This document shows positions 1-6,526 of a stretch of 7,681 nt of DNA, piece after piece. The notes beneath the pieces are model-generated. The model searched no databases, was not told the DNA's origin, and was given only the letters and a program-made list of their open reading frames with translations. The translations under genes were made by a program, and so were the position numbers. This DNA comes from an uncultured Alphaproteobacteria bacterium. Lineage in GTDB: Bacteria > Pseudomonadota > Alphaproteobacteria > Micavibrionales > Micavibrionaceae. Numbering within the stretch: the stretch's first letter is position 1; every line of letters starts with the position of its first letter. Where the stretch lies: assembly GCA_937128575.1 (NCBI GenBank), contig CAKZMN010000334.1, positions 1 to 7,681 of the forward strand, read 5' to 3'.

Positions 1-2
1 TA

Positions 3-578
3 TTAATTACTGGTGGTAATATAAAAACAATTGAAGAGGATTATTTAATTAGAGCAAGTAATCGTTCTTATTATGGTATCGAGCTTCAGAATTTAATTGT
101 TAGAACAGAAACAAACGGTACAATAATTCGTTTAAAAGATATTGCAGAAGTTAGAGATACTTGGTCTGAAACACCAGACAGATTGTATTATAATGGAAAT
201 TTAGCAATAGATATTACTGTTAGTAATACTAATAATGAAGATTTAATTTCATCAGCAGATAAAATTAAAGAATACATACATCAATACAATCAGGAAAACC
301 AGAATGTACAATTAAGTGTAACTAGCGATAGGAGTTTAACCTTAAACGGAAGAACTAAATTATTAATAGAAAATGGTGTTGTTGGTATTCTTTTAGTTTT
401 ATTCTTTTTAGCATTGTTCTTAAACTTACGTTTAGCAATTTGGGTAGCATTTGGTTTGCCAATTGCATTTTTCGGAATGTTCATTTTTGCAGCTCAATTT
501 AATGTTACCATAAATGTATTATCGCTTTTTGGCAGGGGTAAATCATCAAACATTTATATATACCTCACATATTCTTGA
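3..578 (+). pseudogene. Truncated RND efflux transporter, inner-membrane subunit (internal fragment)
   Basis: The open frame enters from the left edge (first full codon at 3) and gives 191 residues, of which about the first 177 (to the GGC codon at 531-533) read as an AcrB/MexB-type RND pump. The order is periplasmic porter domain with the typical 'RLKDIAEV' strand, then 'LIENGVVGILLVLFFLALF' (TM2), a second hydrophobic segment (TM3), and 'NVTINVLSLFG'. In the family this is followed at once by TM4 with the proton-relay aspartates; here it turns into about 14 unrelated residues and a stop at 576-578. That stop overlaps the -35 box of the next gene. The N-terminus is outside the window. Codons are strongly A/T at third positions, as in Flavobacteriia and relatives, unlike all other genes here. 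As it stands the product could not transport. The family call is firm; the Bacteroidota origin is inferred from codon use and style of sequence. Confidence 0.85.
530..545. other. Probable junction between two unrelated DNA sources
   Basis: Similarity to RND pumps stops within a few bases of 534. From there the sequence is the upstream region of an alphaproteobacterial core gene. No inverted repeats, target duplication, tRNA end or integrase that would mark insertion of a mobile element is visible around the break. An assembly or cloning chimera fits best; a real recombination point cannot be excluded from sequence alone. Confidence 0.65.
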
Positions 579-604
579 CTATTTGCTCTAACTTACATTA
601 TATA
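575..604 (+). promoter_or_regulatory. Candidate sigma70-type promoter of trcR
   Basis: A -35 box TTGACT (575-580, 5 of 6 consensus bases) and a -10 box TATATA (599-604, 4 of 6) are separated by 18 bases. Transcription would start near 611 and give a leader of about 100 nt before the ATG at 710. No better promoter was found between the junction and the gene. Confidence 0.6.
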
Positions 605-608
605 TGAA

Positions 609-655
609 CCGTTCCCTTAATTTTAAAGGTTTTAAACCGTTGATCCAAGGAACGG
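609..655 (+). promoter_or_regulatory. Long-range inverted repeat in the trcR leader
   Basis: CCGTTCC (609-615) and GGAACGG (649-655) are perfect complements separated by 33 bases. The loop is AT-rich and contains an odd-centred palindrome at 628-638. The left arm lies at the predicted transcription start, so the stem would form at or near the 5' end of the mRNA, or it could be an operator. No known riboswitch is recognised. Confidence 0.4.
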
Positions 656-697
656 GATCGGGCGCCAAATCTGTATTTCGCGCTCAATAGAACACTC

Positions 698-703
698 AAG
701 GAG
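698..703 (+). promoter_or_regulatory. Ribosome binding site of trcR
   Basis: A full AAGGAG Shine-Dalgarno sequence lies 6 bases before the ATG at 710 and fixes that start. Confidence 0.85.
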
Positions 704-709
704 ATTAAA

Positions 710-1426
710 ATGGCTACTGCCCGTAAAGAACAACCTAGCGCACTATTAATGCCAAAAGCTAGCGCTGTATGGTTGATTGAAAACACAGCATTGAGCTTCC
801 GCCAGATTGCTGATTTCGTGACTTTGACTGAGATCGAAGTTGAGGCACTTGCGAATGAAGAAATTGGGCGCGGCCTTGTTGGGCGCCACCCCGTTGAAAA
901 TAACGAACTGACGCAGGAAGAGCTTGATCGCTGTGAAGCGGATCCGGATGCGCGCTTGGTTCAATCCAAGACAGACTTGCCCACGGTTAAATCACGCGCC
1001 AAAGGCCCGCGCTATACCCCCGTATCAAAGCGCGGTGATAAGCCCGATGCGATTGCGTTTATTGTGAAGAACAACCCAGAGATTAGCGATGCGCAAATTT
1101 GTAAGTTGATCGGTACAACAAAGCCAACCATCAATAACGTACGTGAGCGCACACACCCGAACACGCCAAATATTCGTCCGCGCCACCCTGCGGATTTGGG
1201 TCTTTGTACATATCAGGAATTTGAAAAGGCCGTTGATAAGGGCTTGAAAGCCGCAGGTAAAGATCCTGAAGCGATTAGAGCGCAGCGCCTTGCTGATCAG
1301 CAGAAGAAAAATGAAGAAAGCGCCAAAGAAAGCGAAGAAGAAAACCAAAGCCGCAGCGGCGGATTTGATTTCTCAAACTTCATGCCTGAAGCAGGCGGCG
1401 GTTTCCAAACAAATAATGATGAGTAA
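710..1426 (+). CDS. trcR: Cell cycle transcriptional regulator TrcR (DUF1013 family)
   Basis: This 238-residue protein matches the alphaproteobacterial DUF1013/TrcR family along its length. The N-terminus 'ALLMPKASAVWLIENTALSF' runs into a helix-turn-helix-like segment (about 28-48, 'FRQIADFVTLTEIEVEALA'). A conserved middle with 'GRGLVGRHPVE' (53-63) follows. A second HTH-like region (about 112-148) contains 'SDAQICKLIGTTKPTINNVR' and leads to 'RPRHPADLGLCTYQEFEKAV'. The last 50 residues are charged and probably disordered, ending in a Gly-rich acidic tail with a 'FDFSNF' patch. In the family it is a predicted DNA-binding regulator linked to the cell cycle; its targets cannot be read from this sequence. 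A perfect Shine-Dalgarno fixes the start, and a strong terminator follows, so it is probably a single-gene unit. The family call is firm; the regulatory role rests on family annotation. Confidence 0.92.
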   Translation: MATARKEQPSALLMPKASAVWLIENTALSFRQIADFVTLTEIEVEALANEEIGRGLVGRHPVENNELTQEELDRCEADPDARLVQSKTDLPTVKSRAKGPRYTPVSKRGDKPDAIAFIVKNNPEISDAQICKLIGTTKPTINNVRERTHPNTPNIRPRHPADLGLCTYQEFEKAVDKGLKAAGKDPEAIRAQRLADQQKKNEESAKESEEENQSRSGGFDFSNFMPEAGGGFQTNNDE

Positions 1427-1453
1427 GTACACTTAGTTGCTCAGTCAGAATGC

Positions 1454-1488
1454 AAAACGGCCAAGCTTAAATGCTTGGCCGTTTTTTT
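1454..1488 (+). terminator. Intrinsic terminator of trcR
   Basis: A 13-bp perfect stem (1454-1466 with 1473-1485, core CGGCCAAGC/GCTTGGCCG) closes a 6-base loop, and a run of seven T (1482-1488) ends it. It starts 27 bases after the trcR stop. On the opposite strand only four T follow the stem, so it may also partly stop transcription of the convergent DUF465 gene. Confidence 0.93.
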
Positions 1489-1516
1489 ATTAGAAGCGCG
1501 TGTTTTAGTAATTAAA

Positions 1517-1708
1517 TCAGGATGCTCTACTGATATTCTGAATTTCTTCCTTAACCTGAAGTTTTTGCTTTTTTAACTGTGTGAGGTAAAAATCGGCGGT
1601 TGCCGGGCTTTTTTGCGCTTCTTTGATCTGCATCTTATATAGCGCGTGCTTACTTCTTAGTGATTCCAAACGTGTTAGAGGGGCTGAGTCGGTTCCACGG
1701 TATGGCAT
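1517..1708 (-). CDS. Small DUF465 (YdcH-like) protein
   Basis: This 63-residue protein has the pattern of the DUF465/YdcH family: a helix around 'RLESLRSKHALYKMQIKEAQ', a short break at 'KSPATADF', then a second helix with 'LTQLKKQKLQVKEEIQNI'. The two charged heptad-like stretches suggest a helical hairpin or coiled coil. Function in the family is unknown; members are small cytoplasmic proteins common in Proteobacteria. The ATG at 1708 is preceded by AAGGAG (1715-1720) at 6 bases. Another ATG at 1713 is out of frame. The gene is convergent with trcR and is probably transcribed alone. Confidence 0.85.
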   Translation of the reverse strand: MPYRGTDSAPLTRLESLRSKHALYKMQIKEAQKSPATADFYLTQLKKQKLQVKEEIQNISRAS

Positions 1709-1714
1709 GGCATT

Positions 1715-1720
1715 CTCCTT
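1715..1720 (-). promoter_or_regulatory. Ribosome binding site of the DUF465 gene
   Basis: AAGGAG on the minus strand lies 6 bases before the ATG at 1708. It selects this start over the out-of-frame ATG at 1713. Confidence 0.8.
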
Positions 1721-1943
1721 CGCTTGAGTTTCAAATTTTTACTACTAATGAATGGAATTACTTTACCACTGAAATTAGCCAAAGAAAAATTATTTCAAAA
1801 AAATGTCTTCAAACAGAAGATTCTTACTTTTATTCAAAGGGGTTATGCCCTCAATTTTTTGACGCTTATTTTTGAGTTTGAAGCTTTAGTTTTGGCATTT
1901 TAACCTTCAGTGATTCGCAACCGCATCTTTTTATGATACCCCG

Positions 1944-1975
1944 CGCCGCCTTAATACAGGATTAATATGGGGGCG
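1944..1975 (-). terminator. Imperfect hairpin just after the ALDH7 stop, possible operon end
   Basis: Inner arms TTAAT/ATTAA (1951-1955, 1961-1965) sit under outer GC arms (1944-1950 with 1969-1975), with one G-G mismatch and a 3-base bulge. It begins 2 bases after the ALDH7 stop. In the minus direction no T run follows, so it may be an mRNA 3'-end stabiliser or a Rho-dependent end rather than a classic intrinsic terminator. Confidence 0.35.
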
Positions 1976-1977
1976 TT

Positions 1978-3486
1978 TTAAAGCTTAAATTCTACGCCCT
2001 GCGCCAATGGTAGGGCGCTGCTGTAATTGGTGGTTTGTGTTTGGCGCCGCATATAGGCTTTCCAAGAGTCAGAGCCGCTTTCACGACCTCCACCGGTTTC
2101 CTTTTCACCGCCAAATGCGCCGCCAATTTCGGCGCCGCTTGTACCAATATTCACATTGGCAATGCCGCAATCACTGCCGGTGGCGGAGGTAAAGCGTTCC
2201 GCCTCGCGCACGTCATTGGTGAAGACGGCAGAGGATAGCCCCTGCGGCACAGCATTTTGCATTTCGATGGCGTTTTCTAAATCTGTGTATTTGAATACGT
2301 ACAAAATGGGTGCGAAAGTTTCGTGGCGCACAATATCAGTTTGCTCGTTCATTTCTATGATTGTTGGCTGAACGTAGTGACCGCCGCTTGGTACATTTTC
2401 GTCTGCTCGTGCGCCGCCCGCCAGTATCTTACCGCCCTGCTCCACAGCTTTGGCAATTGAGTTTTCGAAGTCCGCCACAGCGTCCGCATCGACCAAGGGC
2501 CCGACATGGTTTGCACCGTCTGTTGGGTCGCCGATTTTTAGTTGTCCGTATCCAGCAACAAGCTTTGCAACAAACTCATCGTAGATATCAGCGTGAATAA
2601 TAACGCGGCGCGTGGTTGTGCAGCGCTGGCCCGCTGTGCCGACTGCGCCGAAGGCCACGCCCGTAAGCGCCAAATCTTGATCTGCGGATGGGGCAACGAT
2701 AATTGCATTGTTACCGCCGAGCTCAAGGATAGCCTTACCGAAGCGCGCGGCGACAACCTTGCCGACCTCCCTACCCATACGGGTGGAGCCTGTGGCGCTG
2801 ATGAGGGGGAATGCGTCATGGTTTACCATGGCCTCCCCAATGTCGCGCCCGCCCATTAGAATTTGAGAGAGATGATCTGGCGCATCGTGACCAACGACCT
2901 TAAATTCCTCAACGGCGCGGTCAAATAAATTTTGGCAGGCCAGCGCAGTTAATGGTGTTTTCTCAGATGGTTTCCACACAACCGGATCGCCGCAGGCAAG
3001 GGCGATTGCCGCATTCCATGACCATACAGCCACAGGAAAGTTGAAAGCGGAGATAATGCCAACGGGACCTAGGGGTTGCCAGACTTCGCGCATGTGATGT
3101 TGCGGGCGTTCAGAAGCAATGGTTAGGCCATAAAGCTGGCGCGAGAGACCGACAGCGAAGTCGCAGATGTCGATCATCTCCTGAACCTCGCCCATCCCCT
3201 CCGTCAGGGATTTACCGCATTCTAAGGTTACGAGCGTGCCTAGGGCTTGCTTGTTTTCACGTAGTTGGTTGCCAAGCAGACGAACAAATTCGCCGCGAAT
3301 GGGCGCGGGGATTTGACGCCATTCCTTGAAAGCCTTTTGCGCATTTTCGGCAATGATATCGACATCAGACAATTTATGCTGCTGCGCTTTGCCCAAGCTT
3401 TGTCCGTCAATGGGAGAGAAGGATTCGAGATCTCCATTTAAACTGGTTAAACCAAGAGCATTTAATGTTGTTACGTGATCACTCAT
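1978..3486 (-). CDS. Aldehyde dehydrogenase, ALDH7 (antiquitin / aminoadipate-semialdehyde dehydrogenase) family
   Basis: The 502-residue protein is full length for an NAD-dependent aldehyde dehydrogenase. Visible landmarks are 'SAFNFPVAVWSWN' with Asn149 of the active site, 'WKPSEKTPLT' with the NAD-binding Lys172, 'ATGSTRMG' (231-238) of the Rossmann fold, 'LELGGNN' with general base Glu255, and 'GQRCTTTRR' with the nucleophile Cys289. The GQRC motif, 'EVQE..DICDFAVGLSR' (100-116) and the C-terminal 'GSDSWKAYMRRQT' are typical of ALDH7 (antiquitin, also called Pcd or AmaB), which oxidises alpha-aminoadipate semialdehyde in lysine breakdown. No other lysine-pathway gene is next to it, so the exact substrate is inferred. 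It follows a DUF924 gene by 15 bases, and its Shine-Dalgarno overlaps that gene's stop, which indicates one mRNA and coupled translation. Confidence 0.93.
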   Translation of the reverse strand: MSDHVTTLNALGLTSLNGDLESFSPIDGQSLGKAQQHKLSDVDIIAENAQKAFKEWRQIPAPIRGEFVRLLGNQLRENKQALGTLVTLECGKSLTEGMGEVQEMIDICDFAVGLSRQLYGLTIASERPQHHMREVWQPLGPVGIISAFNFPVAVWSWNAAIALACGDPVVWKPSEKTPLTALACQNLFDRAVEEFKVVGHDAPDHLSQILMGGRDIGEAMVNHDAFPLISATGSTRMGREVGKVVAARFGKAILELGGNNAIIVAPSADQDLALTGVAFGAVGTAGQRCTTTRRVIIHADIYDEFVAKLVAGYGQLKIGDPTDGANHVGPLVDADAVADFENSIAKAVEQGGKILAGGARADENVPSGGHYVQPTIIEMNEQTDIVRHETFAPILYVFKYTDLENAIEMQNAVPQGLSSAVFTNDVREAERFTSATGSDCGIANVNIGTSGAEIGGAFGGEKETGGGRESGSDSWKAYMRRQTQTTNYSSALPLAQGVEFKL

Positions 3487-3495
3487 ATAGCGTGG

Positions 3496-3503
3496 CCCCT
3501 CTT
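3496..3503 (-). promoter_or_regulatory. Ribosome binding site of the ALDH7 gene, overlapping the upstream stop codon
   Basis: AAGAGGGG on the minus strand shares two bases with the TAA stop of the DUF924 gene (3502-3504) and lies 9 bases before the ATG at 3486. This suggests translational coupling of the two genes. Confidence 0.65.
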
Positions 3504-4053
3504 ATAAAAATCCAGCATTAGTTTTTAGAAATTCAATTTCTTCGGCGGTACTTTCGCGGCCCAACACTTCGTTACGGTGTGGGAAGCGATTGAATTTTTC
3601 AATCGGTGTGTAATGACGCTCCGCATACATGAAGCCGGTTGGGTTGTCGTCTTTCATTGCGCCATATAGCTCAACGGAGCGCTTTTGATCGTTCAAATTC
3701 TCGCTGTGCTGGAATGGGATATATAGAAAACCGCGCTTTACGGGATCTAACACCTGATCAAAGCCCTTGTGTAGCGCTTGTTTGGCGACCAATAGCGCCT
3801 TCTCATCTGTGGCTAGGGATTGCGGCGTTCCGCGGTAAACATGGCGCGGGAATTGATCCAGCAAAAGTACAAGCGCCAAACAGCCATCGACATCGACCGA
3901 CCATGTATTACATAGACCATCATCAGCCATTTCCAACGTTGTGCCGAAGCGATCTTTGATCGCCTCATCAAGGGCGGGATTGTTTTGGAACCATTGTTGG
4001 GGAGCGGTTTCTTCAAACCAGAAATGAATGATTTCTTGTCTCGTATCGCGCAT
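3502..4053 (-). CDS. DUF924 family protein
   Basis: The 183-residue protein is of usual length for DUF924. It carries the family's landmarks in order: 'IIHFWF' near the start (8-13), 'LLLDQFPRHVYRGT' (63-76), 'FLYIPFQHSEN' (109-119), and 'FNRFPHRNEVLGRESTAEE' (154-172) near the end. It has no signal peptide or membrane segment and is likely cytoplasmic. Members are predicted to be all-helical (TPR-like) and have no established biochemical function. The start is supported by an AAGG about 10 bases upstream. It lies 27 bases after a small membrane-protein gene and 15 bases before ALDH7, all on the minus strand, so the three are probably one operon. I do not infer a shared pathway. Confidence 0.9.
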   Translation of the reverse strand: MRDTRQEIIHFWFEETAPQQWFQNNPALDEAIKDRFGTTLEMADDGLCNTWSVDVDGCLALVLLLDQFPRHVYRGTPQSLATDEKALLVAKQALHKGFDQVLDPVKRGFLYIPFQHSENLNDQKRSVELYGAMKDDNPTGFMYAERHYTPIEKFNRFPHRNEVLGRESTAEEIEFLKTNAGFL

Positions 4054-4080
4054 ATAAATAAAGCCTTACGTGGTTGAAAT

Positions 4081-4311
4081 TTATTCTTCCGTATCAGTAA
4101 AGACTTTATTGAGCTTAATCTCAACCCTGCGGGCCATCCAAGACAGAATTATAGCGGGTATAAAGGGGAAAAGGATAATAACAATGACGAATGGGTTTTG
4201 AAAATCTTGCCAGAAGCTGCCGCTTGAATGTTGCGCGTACATGTAAGAAAACAAGAAGAAGCCAATAATGGCAAACAGCAAACCAGTTGCCTTATATAGC
4301 TTGGCTTTCAT
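4081..4311 (-). CDS. Small two-TM membrane protein of unknown function
   Basis: I do not recognise this 76-residue protein. It has a basic N-terminus (MKAKLYK), a first hydrophobic segment at about 8-26, a polar loop with 'SSGSFWQDFQNP' (29-40), a second very hydrophobic segment at about 41-58 ('VIVIILFPFIPAIILSW'), then 'ARRVEIKLNKV' and an acidic tail. By the positive-inside rule both ends would be cytoplasmic. The reading frame is closed by an in-frame stop upstream with no other ATG between, but there is no good Shine-Dalgarno in front of the ATG, so initiation is weak or unusual. It is probably real: it spans the whole gap, has a coherent membrane topology, and heads the likely operon with the DUF924 and ALDH7 genes. 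Confidence 0.6.
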   Translation of the reverse strand: MKAKLYKATGLLFAIIGFFLFSYMYAQHSSGSFWQDFQNPFVIVIILFPFIPAIILSWMARRVEIKLNKVFTDTEE

Positions 4312-4368
4312 TAGGAGTTTTTTGGCTTCGATCTTATTAATAACGTGACTTTCTTAATTGCGTTTAAC

Positions 4369-4383
4369 AGCGGCTTAACCGCT
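4369..4383. repeat. Short GC-rich hairpin in the petC/76-aa gene gap
   Basis: AGCGG (4369-4373) and CCGCT (4379-4383) pair across a 5-base loop. It would lie in the leader of the 76-aa gene mRNA if the candidate promoter at 4410-4437 is used, or in the petABC mRNA tail. No T run follows on the minus strand. Confidence 0.4.
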
Positions 4384-4402
4384 TTGAGCCTTTAAGTATA
4401 AA

Positions 4403-4432
4403 CGGCATTAATATAAGGAACAATTAATGCCG
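4403..4432 (-). terminator. Hairpin after petC, probable end of the petABC operon
   Basis: A perfect 10-bp stem (CGGCATTAAT at 4403-4412, ATTAATGCCG at 4423-4432) closes a 10-base loop 12 bases after the petC stop. On the minus strand the stem is followed by TTTATACTT, a weak T tract. It fits an inefficient intrinsic terminator or a 3'-end stabilising structure. Confidence 0.6.
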
Positions 4433-4437
4433 CTCAA
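4410..4437 (-). promoter_or_regulatory. Candidate promoter for the 76-aa/DUF924/ALDH7 operon
   Basis: On the minus strand TTGAGC (4432-4437, 4 of 6) and TATATT (4410-4415, 5 of 6) are 16 bases apart. The -10 box lies inside the hairpin that follows petC, so terminator and promoter would share DNA. Transcription would start near 4403, about 90 bases before the ATG at 4311. AT-rich DNA gives such matches by chance fairly often. Confidence 0.35.
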
Positions 4438-4444
4438 TTCGTTA

Positions 4445-5209
4445 TTAATGTATGTCTTTCCAGATTTTCTTTTTCACGCCGTACATGACGCCAGAAAATA
4501 CGATCAGGAAGATCAGAACCGCTATACCTGTGCGCTTGCGCGTTTCAAGATATGGATCCGCCGCCCAAACAAGGAAGTTGGTCACATCTTTTGAATACTG
4601 GCTGACGGTTTCAGGAGTGCCGTCTTCGTAGGCTACGATGCCGTCGGATAGTGGCGCCGCCATCGCAATAACGTGACCGGGCATATATTTATTCCAGTGC
4701 TGGCCTTCCATAAGCTCTACACCGTGCTCTGGCTCTCCATAGCCCGTAAGTATTGCATACAGGTAATTAGGGCCGTTATGACGAGCCTTTGTGATTAGAG
4801 ACAAATCAGGGGGAAGCGCGCCGTTATTAAGCGCCTTTGCGGCCTTGTCATTGGGATATGGTGATACGAATTTGTCGCTAGGACGCGCGGGACGATCAAA
4901 CATTTCACCATCTTCGTTCGGGCCATCCGTCACGGTGTATTCAACCGCAATATTTTTAACCTGATCCTCGGTATAACCCAAATCAACCAAGTTACGATAT
5001 GCCACACGTTTTAGAGAGTGACATGCGGAACATACTTCGCGGTAGACCTTAAGCCCGCGCTGCATAGCGGCTTTGTCAAACTGGCCCGTTATGCCATCAA
5101 AGTGCCAATGTTGATGCGGCGCGTGTGGCGCGTCACCAGCCGCAAATGATGATGGGGCAAATCCGATAATTAGCCCTAGAGCCATCAAAGATAAGATTGT
5201 TTTTTTCAT
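4445..5209 (-). CDS. petC: Cytochrome c1 of the cytochrome bc1 complex
   Basis: This 254-residue protein is the c-type cytochrome subunit of ubiquinol:cytochrome c oxidoreductase and passes electrons from the Rieske cluster to cytochrome c. It has a signal peptide (MKKTILSLMALGLIIGFAPS, cleavage likely after 'SSFA' at about 23), the haem c attachment site CSACH (60-64), 'LPPDLSLITKAR' (132-143), the 'NKYMPGHVIAMAAPL' region with Met183 as likely sixth haem ligand, and one C-terminal membrane anchor (about 228-245) followed by a basic end. 'MAAPL' replaces the more usual 'MPPPL' after the ligand Met. The mature domain would face the periplasm. It lies 28 bases after petB and is the last gene of the operon. 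An AAGAGA-type Shine-Dalgarno lies about 8 bases before the ATG. Confidence 0.96.
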   Translation of the reverse strand: MKKTILSLMALGLIIGFAPSSFAAGDAPHAPHQHWHFDGITGQFDKAAMQRGLKVYREVCSACHSLKRVAYRNLVDLGYTEDQVKNIAVEYTVTDGPNEDGEMFDRPARPSDKFVSPYPNDKAAKALNNGALPPDLSLITKARHNGPNYLYAILTGYGEPEHGVELMEGQHWNKYMPGHVIAMAAPLSDGIVAYEDGTPETVSQYSKDVTNFLVWAADPYLETRKRTGIAVLIFLIVFSGVMYGVKKKIWKDIH

Positions 5210-5237
5210 CGTATTATTCTCTTTCTTATCCCTTTAA

Positions 5238-6512
5238 TTAATCCAGAACCGATTCATGAATACTTGGTGGTAAGTCGCGGCCTTTTTCGAATTTGCTGAG
5301 CCACGGTAAAATCGCCAAGAAAAAGCCGTAGTAATAGCCTGTTGCGAGCAAGCCTAGAAGGCTAAGCGGTATAGGGCCGACCATGGCATCCGCGCCTTGT
5401 GAACCGACATAACCTAGGAACACAAAGTTCACCACAAAGATCAGCAAGAAGGTTTTAAATAGCGGACGGTAACGCGCGCTGCGGATTGGGTGGGTATCTA
5501 ACCACGGCAAAACAAACAACAGAGCAATTGAACCAAACATCGTGATAACGCCGCCCAGCTTGGCAGAGATAATCGTTATGTCCGTGAAGGGAATGCCAAT
5601 ATCAAAGGTGATGGCACGCAGCATGGCGTAGAACGGTAGGAAGTACCATTCGGGCACAATATGCGCAGGCGTTACCAATGGATCTGCCGGGATGTAGTTA
5701 TCTGGGTGGCCTAAATAATCCGGTGCATAAAACACGAAGAATGCGTAAATCGTGATGAATACGAGCAAGCCAAATGTGTCCTTCATTGTGTAATAAGGAT
5801 GGAATGGCAGTGTGTCTTTTTTCGTTTTTGGTTCAATGCCCGCAGGGTTGTTCGAGCCCGTCACGTGCAGCGCCCAAACATGTAAGAACACCACAGCGCA
5901 GATTAAGAACGGCATTAGATAATGCAGCGCAAAGAAGCGGTTAAGCGTTGGGTTATCAACCGAGAACCCGCCCCACAGAAGCGTCACAATAGATTCCCCA
6001 ACAAACGGAATGGCGGAGAACAAATTGGTAATCACGGTCGCGCCCCAATAGCTCATCTGTCCCCAAGGCAGCACGTAGCCCATAAATGCGGTGGCCATCA
6101 TAAGGAGGAAAATAACAACGCCGAGTATCCAAAGGATTTCGCGCGGCTGTTTGTATGATCCGTAATACAGGCTACGGAACATATGAATGAAGACGGCAAT
6201 AAAGAAGAATGAGGCGCCATTCATATGTATGTAGCGAATGAGCCAACCTGAATTTACGTCACGCATGATGCGCTCCACGCTGTCGAAGGCGTAGTCAACA
6301 TGGGCGGTGTAGCTCATGGCGAGGATAATTCCGCTGACGATCATTGTGATCAGCATGAACATGGCAATTGCGCCGAAGTTCCAAAAGTAGTTGAAATTCT
6401 TTGGCGTTGGAAAAACACCATATTCCTTGTTCAACATCGTAAAGATGGGAAGGCGGGAATCAATCCATTCTATTGTAGGATTATCAAATTTTTCACGTGG
6501 GCCGCTTGCCAT
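5238..6512 (-). CDS. petB: Cytochrome b of the cytochrome bc1 complex
   Basis: The 424-residue integral membrane protein is the quinol-oxidising and quinone-reducing core of the bc1 complex. Haem ligands are His96 and His110 in helix B ('RYIHMNGA', '[13 protein letters not shown]') and His197 and His211 in helix D ('[10 protein letters not shown]', '[15 protein letters not shown]'), giving the 14-residue spacing within each pair known from Rhodobacter. The Qo-site motif PEWY is at 287-290, and the cd loop '[19 protein letters not shown]' is at 145-163. Eight membrane helices are expected, with the last two in '[20 protein letters not shown]' and '[20 protein letters not shown]'. The length matches an undivided bacterial cytochrome b, not the split b6/subunit IV form. 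It starts 12 bases after the petA stop, with its Shine-Dalgarno overlapping that stop. This gene is called fbcB or cytB in some genomes. Confidence 0.97.
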   Translation of the reverse strand: MASGPREKFDNPTIEWIDSRLPIFTMLNKEYGVFPTPKNFNYFWNFGAIAMFMLITMIVSGIILAMSYTAHVDYAFDSVERIMRDVNSGWLIRYIHMNGASFFFIAVFIHMFRSLYYGSYKQPREILWILGVVIFLLMMATAFMGYVLPWGQMSYWGATVITNLFSAIPFVGESIVTLLWGGFSVDNPTLNRFFALHYLMPFLICAVVFLHVWALHVTGSNNPAGIEPKTKKDTLPFHPYYTMKDTFGLLVFITIYAFFVFYAPDYLGHPDNYIPADPLVTPAHIVPEWYFLPFYAMLRAITFDIGIPFTDITIISAKLGGVITMFGSIALLFVLPWLDTHPIRSARYRPLFKTFLLIFVVNFVFLGYVGSQGADAMVGPIPLSLLGLLATGYYYGFFLAILPWLSKFEKGRDLPPSIHESVLD

Positions 6513-6520
6513 TATTTTAA

Positions 6521-6526
6521 CCTCTT
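6521..6526 (-). promoter_or_regulatory. Ribosome binding site of petB, overlapping the petA stop
   Basis: AAGAGG on the minus strand shares two bases with the petA TAA (6525-6527) and is 8 bases before the petB ATG at 6512. This supports coupled translation of the two subunits. Confidence 0.75.

Larger units (their letters stand above)
1709..1977. other. Intergenic stretch, AT-rich, no gene seen
   Basis: These 269 bases lie between two minus-strand genes and must hold the promoter of the DUF465 gene, but no clear -35/-10 pair was found. A small inverted repeat TCTTC/GAAGA sits at 1806-1820. A larger imperfect hairpin near the right end is listed separately. A plus-strand open frame across 1660-1875 has no family resemblance and overlaps the DUF465 gene antisense, so it is not called. 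Confidence 0.5.

Noticed and set aside
617..635. TTAA repeats in the trcR leader as a possible CtrA binding site
   Set aside because: The canonical CtrA box is TTAA-N7-TTAA; the spacings here are 2 and 5 bases, and the bases lie downstream of the predicted transcription start.
1025..1348. Minus-strand 107-residue open frame inside trcR with a hydrophobic start
   Set aside because: The apparent membrane segment is the reverse complement of the Glu/Lys-rich tail of TrcR (GAA/AAG becoming TTC/CTT), so it is a shadow.
1660..1875. Plus-strand 71-residue open frame across the DUF465 start and the intergenic region
   Set aside because: It overlaps a convincing minus-strand gene, has no Shine-Dalgarno, and its composition is that of translated AT-rich non-coding DNA.
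2542..2859. Plus-strand 105-residue open frame inside the ALDH7 gene
   Set aside because: It is antisense to a well-conserved catalytic region, Cys- and Ala-rich in a way expected from the reverse of the ALDH codons, and resembles no family.
4312..4317. TAGGAG-like sequence beside the 76-aa gene start
   Set aside because: It is on the plus strand, while the gene is on the minus strand, so it cannot serve as its ribosome site.
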